From Pseudomonadota bacterium (lineage in GTDB: Bacteria > Myxococcota > Bradymonadia > UBA4248), in NCBI GenBank assembly GCA_017613855.1, contig JAGACY010000158.1:1-7804 (forward strand): 7,804 nt of DNA, read 5' to 3'. A model generated the notes under the pieces. It was not told the DNA's origin. It worked only from the letters and a program-made list of their open reading frames with translations, and searched no databases. Positions 1 through 7,300 of this stretch are shown one piece after another. Made by a program: the position numbers and the translations under genes. Numbering within the stretch: the stretch's first letter is position 1; the number at the start of each line of letters is the position of its first letter.

Positions 1-2
1 AA

Positions 3-836
3 TACAAATGGCATTTTCATATTACCGATACCGATGGCGATGTCGATATCAATCAAATTGATGTGCTGGGAATATCGCATTATGAAATGATATTTGAAAA
101 GAAGAAAGGAACAATAGGAAGTGATTATTGGGGTTTCCTTTCTTTTTCACTGGAATGCAATATGCCGGATATTAACCATATTCGACAGAAAACCGCGATC
201 CGCGTACGCGATAAAGATGATCATGAGATTATCAAAAAATTAAATATACCTTTGTCCTGTGATTCTCTCGTTTCTACGCCCGATGGTCAGACTTCTTTCG
301 AGGTTGATGAACATACGCATCTTGAAATTCCGCTGATTCATGACAAGGATGTTAAACTGACATTGAGCAGCAGATTTGGTTCGATCATCGATGATAAATT
401 TGTATGGGATGCCTCGTGCATCTATGGCAAAGGGCCTCATTCTGTCGAAATACGCACGGAGTCTGCATCACGTTATGGCAAACCGTTCCAGTTTGATCTT
501 TGGGTGAATCATTGTCAGCCCCATTTCTCTCTGATGCTGGATACTCAACCTTATGATATTCAGACGCCTGTGTTTTTGCCGATTGGAAGCAAACGGAGGC
601 TGACGATAAAGAGTGATACTGCAAAAGAGGAGTTTATCGTCATTCCGAGTTCCGAAGCGGCTATGCCTACGATTCAGTTGTCTGAAATTGATTCCGCAAC
701 CGGCTGGGCATACGATTTGGCATGTGATACACCGGGAATGGTTGAAACACTGATATTTGATATAGAATCGCGCCAGAATCGTTCTTCGGCAGTGATAGAT
801 CCTATCGGCATTCGTGTGTATTGTGTCGAACCATAA
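3..836 (+). CDS. 3' part of a hypothetical protein (start outside window)
   Basis: The reading frame is open from the first bases of the window to a TAA at 834-836 and gives 277 residues. A GTG at 63 could be read as a start, but the frame continues upstream with protein-like sequence including DTDGDVDIN, so I treat the gene as truncated at its 5' end by the window edge. I do not recognise the family. The visible part is rich in alternating hydrophobic and polar residues suggestive of beta-sandwich domains. It has six scattered cysteines, no membrane segment, and ends in GIRVYCVEP. The early Asp-rich DTDGDVDIN stretch resembles a short calcium-binding loop, but one loop is weak evidence. An exported, multi-domain beta protein is plausible because of the cysteines and the surface-protein neighbours; this is inference. 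It converges on the lipoprotein gene ending at 1034, so it is not co-transcribed with it. Confidence 0.8.
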   Translation, partial: YKWHFHITDTDGDVDINQIDVLGISHYEMIFEKKKGTIGSDYWGFLSFSLECNMPDINHIRQKTAIRVRDKDDHEIIKKLNIPLSCDSLVSTPDGQTSFEVDEHTHLEIPLIHDKDVKLTLSSRFGSIIDDKFVWDASCIYGKGPHSVEIRTESASRYGKPFQFDLWVNHCQPHFSLMLDTQPYDIQTPVFLPIGSKRRLTIKSDTAKEEFIVIPSSEAAMPTIQLSEIDSATGWAYDLACDTPGMVETLIFDIESRQNRSSAVIDPIGIRVYCVEP

Positions 837-840
837 GTAT

Positions 841-870
841 TTCGACTTATTCCAATAGGTCGGCCATTTT
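841..870 (+). terminator. possible terminator of the plus-strand gene
   Basis: Arms 843-851 and 854-862 pair over about eight to nine base pairs with one G-U pair, leaving a very small loop. The stem starts 7 nt after the stop of the gene ending at 836 and is followed by GCCATTTTACATTT, a weak and interrupted U-tract. Position fits a terminator, but the stem is AT-rich and the tract is poor. Confidence 0.4.
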
Positions 871-880
871 ACATTTAGAA

Positions 881-935
881 AGGCGGCGTATCGCAGATAG
901 CCGCCTGCGCGAGGCGTACCGCAGGTAGCCCGCGC
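881..935. repeat. pair of adjacent REP-like hairpins
   Basis: Two 18-nt direct copies lie 28 nt apart: GGCGTATCGCAGATAGCC (885-902) and GGCGTACCGCAGGTAGCC (913-930). Each sits in its own hairpin. In the first, 881-887 pairs with 900-906 and 889-892 with 896-899. In the second, 907-911 pairs with 931-935, 913-915 with 928-930 and 917-920 with 924-927. Both keep a GCA loop and a bulged G (888, 916). The only two differences between the 18-mers change a T-A pair into a C-G pair, so the fold is conserved. This resembles REP/BIME-type intergenic palindromes. It is followed by an AT-rich tract at 936-954. No gene is seen in it. Confidence 0.7.
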
Positions 936-980
936 AAAAAATATATATAATTTTGATCGAACTATTCTTTTGTACAGAGC

Positions 981-1008
981 AAAAAAAAGACGCGCAATGC
1001 GCGTCTTT
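981..1008 (-). terminator. intrinsic terminator of the downstream lipoprotein gene
   Basis: Read on the minus strand, a perfect 10-bp stem (arms AAAGACGCGC and GCGCGTCTTT, + strand 986-995 and 999-1008) with a 3-nt loop runs into eight consecutive U residues (981-988, the first three inside the stem). It lies 25 nt past the stop codon at 1034. This is a classical Rho-independent terminator. On the plus strand the stem is preceded by A residues but is not followed by a T-run, so it works clearly in one direction only. Confidence 0.93.
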
Positions 1009-1033
1009 GGGATTTATCTGCAAGCCAGGATAA

Positions 1034-4000
1034 TCAGTTAACGTCGCAGGCTTCGAGCAATACCTCATCAGTATTGTTGTCTTCGATGCATTCGACGGTG
1101 GTTTTTCCGCCATTGCCGTCATCATTGGCGATCATGCGGATGGTTTTGCCGACGATATCGGTATCTTCGAGCGCACACGAGACTTCGAGGCAATCACCGA
1201 TAGGAACATTGGTTGCGGTGTAGGCGGTGCAATATTTTTTACCCTGAGTGCCATCGGCATTGATTTCGTAGAAAGAAGCCGGCATCTTGGAGGCAACCAT
1301 TTTGGTGCCACGGTTGCAAATCATGCCTTTAAGCGTAAGGCCGCTCGATTCGCTGGATTTGACGCAGAGATTGTCCTTGTCGAGCTTGCAGGTGATATCC
1401 GGAGCGGCATTTTTCCCGCGAACGCCCTGGACATTCTGACGCAGATTGTTGAGGGTAGGCTCTTTTGCGAGGAAATTCTGAATCCAGTTGCTCGTTTGAG
1501 GAATGGTCTGATCATCATTGATATTGGTGATATTGTAGACATGCTGGTTCCAGATATTACGGGAACTCGTCCATCGATCGAGACGGTCTCTCATGACGCG
1601 GACACCGGTGACGCGCTCGCCATTACGACGTTTGGCGCGGCAAACGCTTCCACCGGCTTCGTCGCCGGCGAGTGGGGCTGTGCAGCCGTATTCGTCGAGG
1701 ACTTTTCCTGCGGTATCCAGGCGATAATTGCATTGTTCTGTGGTGGCAGCCGGATCGCAGCGGCAGAATTTGTCGACGCATTTGCCCGATTTACAGTCTT
1801 TATCGTTTGCGCATCTCAGGCCTCGGTGAATGGGGTCAAAATAGACATCCGGACGTGGGGTGACATTTTTAGGGCAAGGTTCGGCATTGTTCGAACCGAC
1901 GATCAGTTCTGCGGACTCATCATTGTCTACATCTGCAATGACGGGGTATTCGTGCCATGTATCGCTTGAACGATAGGATGAAAACAGGACGTCACCGGTT
2001 TTACCATCATAGACACGGGTAAAGCATTCATCGGCATAGACGGCTTCCATAGCACCGTCGCCGTCGAAATCGAATAATGATGAGCCTGTGGAGCGGCTTG
2101 ACAGATCCTGGGATGCTTGTTTCCACATGACGCCAGGCCCCATACAGGTATCATTGGCCTCGGTGCACTGTGGGTCAAATATGGTGTAATAATCGCCGAA
2201 TGCGGTTGCGACTTCGGGAATTCCGTCGCCGTCGAAATCTCCGATGGTGCATGGTCCGCCACCGTAGTTGGAATCATTTTTAAAGATTTCTTTGCCATTC
2301 AGGGATGCGATCATGACGCGGTTGCCGCCGCAATTGACGATTTCTGCTTTTCCGTCAAATTTACCGAACTCAAAAACATCTGTATCGGCACCATTTTCAT
2401 CTTTTTTAAAGGAGCCAAAGTCAGCATAACCGTAATGATAGCCATGAGCCCATTCTGCACCGCTTGGCATGAGCGCTTCATGGACATTCGTATATGCGGT
2501 TACCCATTTGTTGTTAGCCTTATTCCATCGATAGATATTCGTTCTGCCGATGATTTCAATGGCACCGTCGCCGTCCAGATCCGCCACGGTTGCAAATCTG
2601 GAAATATCATCAATGGTTTGTCCCGGATTGATTCTCTGACCATTGAGTGCATTGAAGACTTCACCGCCATATCCAAGAATTTCCGGAATTTCGTCATCGT
2701 TGATATCCTGGATGGAAGGACCTGCCCAACTGGTTGTACGATCACTGTCGGAGCTATGGTCTGTTGTTTGCCATTGAGTGACATATTTTTTACCATCCCA
2801 GTGGAAAGCGACGATTCCTCCGCCGGGACCTGACTTTTGTTTCACGCCGCGTCCGGCAAAGATTTCGACATGCCCATCGCCGTCGACATCCGCAATTGCC
2901 AGGGTTGTGCTTGCAATAATATGGTTATTGTCATCAAATATGCTTTCCAGCAGTTCACAGGTTTCTGCATTGATAATGCGGATGACGCCAAAATGCTGGA
3001 AATCTGAGCCGACGCTGGAAGGCGCACCGCCATCACCATTGTTGTAGGAAGTAAAAATGATTTCGTTTGCGGTTCCTGAGTCGTGTGGGGTGTTCATGAC
3101 GAGTGGGGTCATGAGAACATTGTCACTTTGGTGAATCGTGCCATCAGCCAATTGGGCATCCCCCTGGAATTGAGGTTCCGGAGCGGCAGGCCCTTTCCAT
3201 TCGCATTGGATGTCGGCTTCAAATAAGCCGGGAACCGTCTCATAATGACATTCTTCATTGACTTTGGCACGCGGTCCTTCGCCATAGGGCAGACAAATGC
3301 CTTTTACTTTGCAGGCTTCTTCGGTACAGCAATAGGTATCGGAAAGACATTGCGAATCATCGGAACATTCATTGGATTTGATGCATTTGCCCTCGTAACA
3401 CAGAGAGGATTTGCCGGCACACGGATGGAGCTCGTCGCAGACATCTTCCACCGGTTTGCGGCATTTGCCGTCTTTGCATACAAGCGCATCGCTCGGATCG
3501 CAGGCAAGATTGGCTTCAAAATCGCAGTCATCCCCCAGAGCACCGTTTGACATGCATTTGGAGTGTTCTTCATTGCAGGTCAGTCCTGCCTCACAGCGAT
3601 CATCCAATGGATCGCATTCTGTGCCGATTTGGAGCACTTTGTAGCAGGTTTGAAAAATCTCATGACAAATGAGACCGTCTTGACAAAGGTGTCCCTGTTC
3701 GCGGGAACAGTCTTCGTTTTCTCCGACGTAAATCGTGCAGATATTATCGATGCATTCACTGTCGATGCAGATCGCATTATCGCACAATTCTCCGATTGGG
3801 GCTGTCTTTTTGCAGATGCCTTCGTTGCATTTAAGGCCTTCGCTGCAGGATGTATCATCCTCGCATGACATGCCCTCTCCTGAAACTTTGTTGACACAGA
3901 CGCCATCTGTGCAAATCAGGCCTGTATTGCAAATGTGGCCTTTATCGCATGCCTTGGATGCTCCCACATAGGCAACGCAAACATTGTCTTCGCATGATAG

Positions 4001-4186
4001 ACCATCTTCACATTCAGATGAGGCACATGATTCGCCCGCCGTGGCTTTGGTTTCTGCCGGGGGATCGATGGGATCGGACGGACCAGGTGGATCGACGGGG
4101 GCTGCGTTACCGTTTTGTGAATCATCACTGCATGCGGTTAAAGCACAAGCACATGCCAATAAAAACAACAGCTTAATGTTTCGCAT
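1034..4186 (-). CDS. Cys-rich/FG-GAP propeller surface lipoprotein, paralogue 1 (1050 aa)
   Basis: Predicted outer-surface lipoprotein of unknown ligand. A signal peptide ends in a lipobox LTAC with Cys19; Ser20 does not match the Lol inner-membrane retention signal (Asp at +2). A Pro/Asp-rich linker spans about 24-45. Residues 54-298 carry eight four-Cys modules (the first is Cys54, 59, 65, 70) and one six-Cys module ending at 298, resembling Dickkopf-type Cys-rich repeats; Cys313 and Cys328 follow. A propeller spans about 350-765, with Asp-rich loops of the DxDGDGxxE type beginning at 433, 494, 536, 650, 706 and 752, one interrupted loop at 589-615 and a degenerate one near 364-375. A second segment, 771-849, has nine Cys. 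NIWNQHVYNITN (878-889) and a CARDB-like domain (about 945-1040) end the protein at EACDVN. An AAGGA ribosome binding site (4193-4197) sits 6 nt before the ATG. It has its own promoter candidate and a strong terminator. Adhesion or glycan/protein binding is inferred from architecture; no catalytic motif is visible. Confidence 0.93.
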   Translation of the reverse strand: MRNIKLLFLLACACALTACSDDSQNGNAAPVDPPGPSDPIDPPAETKATAGESCASSECEDGLSCEDNVCVAYVGASKACDKGHICNTGLICTDGVCVNKVSGEGMSCEDDTSCSEGLKCNEGICKKTAPIGELCDNAICIDSECIDNICTIYVGENEDCSREQGHLCQDGLICHEIFQTCYKVLQIGTECDPLDDRCEAGLTCNEEHSKCMSNGALGDDCDFEANLACDPSDALVCKDGKCRKPVEDVCDELHPCAGKSSLCYEGKCIKSNECSDDSQCLSDTYCCTEEACKVKGICLPYGEGPRAKVNEECHYETVPGLFEADIQCEWKGPAAPEPQFQGDAQLADGTIHQSDNVLMTPLVMNTPHDSGTANEIIFTSYNNGDGGAPSSVGSDFQHFGVIRIINAETCELLESIFDDNNHIIASTTLAIADVDGDGHVEIFAGRGVKQKSGPGGGIVAFHWDGKKYVTQWQTTDHSSDSDRTTSWAGPSIQDINDDEIPEILGYGGEVFNALNGQRINPGQTIDDISRFATVADLDGDGAIEIIGRTNIYRWNKANNKWVTAYTNVHEALMPSGAEWAHGYHYGYADFGSFKKDENGADTDVFEFGKFDGKAEIVNCGGNRVMIASLNGKEIFKNDSNYGGGPCTIGDFDGDGIPEVATAFGDYYTIFDPQCTEANDTCMGPGVMWKQASQDLSSRSTGSSLFDFDGDGAMEAVYADECFTRVYDGKTGDVLFSSYRSSDTWHEYPVIADVDNDESAELIVGSNNAEPCPKNVTPRPDVYFDPIHRGLRCANDKDCKSGKCVDKFCRCDPAATTEQCNYRLDTAGKVLDEYGCTAPLAGDEAGGSVCRAKRRNGERVTGVRVMRDRLDRWTSSRNIWNQHVYNITNINDDQTIPQTSNWIQNFLAKEPTLNNLRQNVQGVRGKNAAPDITCKLDKDNLCVKSSESSGLTLKGMICNRGTKMVASKMPASFYEINADGTQGKKYCTAYTATNVPIGDCLEVSCALEDTDIVGKTIRMIANDDGNGGKTTVECIEDNNTDEVLLEACDVN
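1036..1129. repeat. 3'-end block shared by the two paralogues, copy 1
   Basis: These 94 nt match 4391-4484 with only two mismatches (1070 and 1106). They encode the last 31 residues of each lipoprotein. Adjoining sequence encoding similarly conserved residues shows many silent changes, so the identity stops abruptly. Confidence 0.9.
3384..3472. repeat. 89-nt perfect identity block inside paralogue 1
   Basis: The 89 nt are identical base for base to 6790-6878. They code for about residues 239-268 (the four-Cys module around Cys242, 250, 256, 263 and 268) of both proteins. Neighbouring conserved codons, such as those for LFEADIQCEW, carry several silent differences between the copies. Confidence 0.92.
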
Positions 4187-4192
4187 GATTTA

Positions 4193-4197
4193 TCCTT
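4193..4197 (-). promoter_or_regulatory. ribosome binding site of paralogue 1
   Basis: On the minus strand AAGGA, within AAAAAGGAT, is 6 nt before the ATG at 4184-4186. It fixes this start, which also gives a proper lipoprotein signal peptide. Confidence 0.85.
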
Positions 4198-4240
4198 TTT
4201 GAAGTTAGTCCATGATGGAATGGGCTTATGACTCTCCCGA

Positions 4241-4278
4241 TAAACTAGTTTAAATGTCAGATTGAGAGATTTCAATCT
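4241..4278 (-). promoter_or_regulatory. promoter candidate of paralogue 1 with overlapping inverted repeats
   Basis: On the minus strand TTGAAA (4270-4275) and TAAACT (4247-4252) are separated by exactly 17 nt, a sigma-70-like layout, about 60 nt before the start codon. The -10 is inside a perfect 12-bp palindrome TAAACTAGTTTA (4241-4252). The -35 overlaps an inverted repeat with arms AGATTGA (4259-4265) and TCAATCT (4272-4278). These palindromes could be operators; no regulator gene is visible in the window. The upstream paralogue has the same -35 and spacing. Confidence 0.6.
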
Positions 4279-4311
4279 TTGTGTGTCAGATATGTATTGC
4301 CCAAACACATC

Positions 4312-4348
4312 GACACCCCAAAATCCCGGTAAAAGGGCATGGGGTGTC
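4312..4348 (-). terminator. stem-loop after paralogue 2, possible terminator without U-tract
   Basis: Perfect 9-bp arms GACACCCCA (4312-4320) and TGGGGTGTC (4340-4348) enclose 19 nt, within which CCC (4325-4327) can pair with GGG (4335-4337). The structure begins 41 nt after the stop codon of the gene ending at 4389. No U-run follows on either strand, so it could be an atypical terminator, a mRNA-stabilising 3' hairpin or a processing site. The downstream gene having its own promoter is consistent with at least partial termination here. Confidence 0.5.
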
Positions 4349-4388
4349 ATTGAGGCAGGATACGGATGATTATGCGGGAGATTGAGAA

Positions 4389-7300
4389 TTAGTTAACGTC
4401 GCAGGCTTCGAGCAATACCTCATCGGTATTGTTGTCTTCGATGCATTCGACGGTGGTTTTCCCGCCATTGCCGTCATCATTGGCAACCATTCGAATGGTT
4501 TTGCCTACGATATCCGTGCCTTCGAGCGTGCACGAAACGTCCAGACATCCCCCTACGGGGACATTGGTTGCAGTATAGGCCGTACAATACTTCTTTCCCT
4601 GGGTTCCATCGTCATTGATCTCATAGAAAGAAGCGGGCATTTGAGCGGCTACCATCTTCGTGCCGCGGTTACAAATCATGCCTTTGAGCGTGATTCCGTT
4701 CGACTCAGAGGATTTGACGCAGAGTTTGTCTTTGTCGAGTTTGCCGGTGATATCGGGGGCCATTCCGGCACCGGTCGTTCCCTGGGTATTTTGGCGGAAG
4801 TTGTTCAATTTTTTCTGTCCTTCACTGGCAATGGCAAACACACCGTCTTTTTGCATCGTCGTCAGGAAGTTCGGAAGCCATTTGTTTGTTGCGGGGATGG
4901 TCTGGTTGTTGCTGATGTTGGTAATGGAATAGGCATGCTGATTCCAGATGTTGCGCGAGCTGACCCAACGGTCGAGTCTGTCTTTTAAGACGCGCACGCC
5001 GGTTACTGTTGGATTCAATTCTCGTTTTGCACGGCATACTTTGGCATTGGCACCCAAATAGTCTTTATCCACATCCATGGGGGGGCGACACCAGTATTCG
5101 TCCAGTTCGACGCCATTGACCTTGTGTCCCGTTTTGCATTGGTCGTGCGATGTACACAAACATAATCCGGTGGGGTCTGTTGCGTTGCGTTTTTTACATG
5201 TGCCCGATTTGCATTCTTCATTCTTGGCGCAGCGCAGGCCATTGTGAATGATGTCCGTGTAAGTCGTTCCCTCAAAATCAGCGGTTTTACATGAGATATT
5301 GTTATTGGAACCAACGACGATTTCGGCACTTTGATCATTATCGACATCGGCAATGACCGGGTATTCATGCCATGTGCTGCTTGCACGATAAGCCGAAAAG
5401 AGAACATCGCCTGTTTTTCCGTCATAAACGCGCGTATAACACTCATCTGCATAGACGACTTCCATGGCACCATCGCCATCGAAATCGAACAGCGATGACC
5501 CCGTGGATGCACTTGACCAATCCTGAGAAGCTTTGAACCACAGCAAGTTGTCGCCCTGGCAATTGGCATCGGAGGCCTTACAGCGAGGATCGAAAACGTA
5601 ATAGCCTTTGCCGTAAGCTGCTGCAATTTCGGGCAAATTGTCGCCGTCAAAGTCGCCCACGGTGCAGGGGCCGCCGCCCTTGTCGTCCGAGGGGATTGTA
5701 TATCGCATCACGGATTTGCCATCGATAGTGCTGATGTCCGCAATTTTGTTGCCGCAGCTCACAATTTCGGCAATACCGTCAAGCTTGCTAAAGTCAAAGC
5801 CACTGGCGGTCGGCGTTCCGAAATCACCCACCGCGTGATGGATTGGCAAACCGGAGGCAAAAGAAGCCAGCTTCGTCCATTTGTTTGCTGCTTTGTCCCA
5901 GGAATAAATTGAATTTTTACCTATGATTTCTATTGTTCCATCGTTATTCAAATCGGCGAGTGTTGGGGTATAGGACAATTCGTCGATGGTTTGTCCTTTA
6001 TTGATGCGTTTACAGTCAGCGTCGAATACATCGCCTCCAAAGCCGATGATTTCAGGTTTGTCGTCATTGTTGATGTCGTGGATCGCCGAACCGCCCCAGT
6101 TGAGTGTGTTTGAACAGTTGTAGCGGTTATTCGTTTCCTCCCATGTACAGGTGGATTCTGTATGTTCTGTTGAATTGCATTTCGTCTTGTAGTGCTTGGC
6201 TGCATCATCCCAATCGAAGATAACGATACCACCGCCTTTGGCTGAGCCCTCTTTCTGCATACCGCCGCGGCTGGCAACGATTTCGACTTTGCCGTCACCA
6301 TTGAGATCCGCCATGGCCAGATTGGAACCGGCAATAATATGATTTTTCGGATCATAAATGGATTCATGAAGCTGGCATGTTTCTGCATTGATGATGCGAA
6401 TGACACCGTAATACTTAATATCTGCGCCCTGTCCCGATGGTGTGCTACCGTCGCCGTGGTTGTAAGTCGAGAATATGATTTCCTGTGCAGTGCCGGAATC
6501 ATGCGGTGTATCCATGACGAGCGGTGTCATCAATACGTTGGCATGGTTCGGGTGATCGCCGCCCTGATAGTTGGCTGTTTTTCCCGGAGTTGCTTCGTCT
6601 TTCCATTCACACTGGATGTCGGCTTCGAACAAACCAGGAACCGTATCATAAATGCATGCTTCATTGACATTGGTACGCGGACCTTCGCCATAGGGCAGGC
6701 AGATATTCTTGACCTTGCATGCCTCTTCGGTACAGCAATAGGTATCAGAAGCACATTGCTTATCTTCGGTACATTCATGAGACTGGATACATTTGCCCTC
6801 GTAACACAGAGAGGATTTGCCGGCACACGGATGGAGCTCGTCGCAGACATCTTCCACCGGTTTGCGGCATTTGCCGTCAATGCATACGAGTTCCTCGGCA
6901 GGATTGCATGAGAGGTTTGCTTCCAGATCACAATCATCCCCCAGAGCACCATTGGACACGCATCGATTGACTTCTGCGTTGCACGTCAATCCTTCTTCAC
7001 AACGATCATCCAAAGGATCGCAGTCTGCTCCCAATTCGAGCTCTTTGTAGCAGGTCTGGAAAATCTCATGGCAAATGAGGCCGGCTTGACACACATGTCC
7101 CATCTCGCGGGAACAATCCTCATTTTCGTCGACGTAAATGGTACAGATATTATCGATGCATTCACTGTCAACGCATTTCGCATTGTCGCACAATTCCCCG
7201 ATTTGGGCTGTCATCTTGCAGATGCCGTTGTCACATGTCAGGCCTTCACTGCAGGATGCATCATCCTCACATGACATCCCCTCGCCAGAAACTTTATTGA

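Noticed and set aside
885..930. CRISPR array
   Set aside because: Only two 18-nt copies separated by 10 nt, both forming hairpins, with no further repeats or cas genes.
847..1125. Small minus-strand frame covering the REP-like hairpins
   Set aside because: It runs across the strong terminator, the AT-rich tract and the 3' end of the lipoprotein gene, so it is unlikely to be translated.
2117..2833. Plus-strand open frame of 238 codons opposite the propeller region
   Set aside because: It lies wholly antisense to a well-supported lipoprotein gene and has no ribosome binding site or domain. The frame is kept open by the repetitive Asp/Gly codons of the real gene.
3292..4027. Cys-rich region as an iron-sulfur or multihaem protein
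   Set aside because: There are no CxxCH haem motifs and no ferredoxin-type CxxCxxC pattern. Spacing of four to seven residues and an exported lipoprotein context fit disulfide-bonded modules.
5015..5650. Minus-strand open frame of 211 codons in another phase of paralogue 2
   Set aside because: It is a frame-shifted reading of the propeller and linker codons and would be internal to an intact gene.
6339..6911. Plus-strand open frame of 190 codons opposite the Cys-rich region of paralogue 2
   Set aside because: Similar antisense frames occur opposite the same part of paralogue 1, as expected from duplicated sequence. The translation has no recognisable features and overlaps a certain gene.
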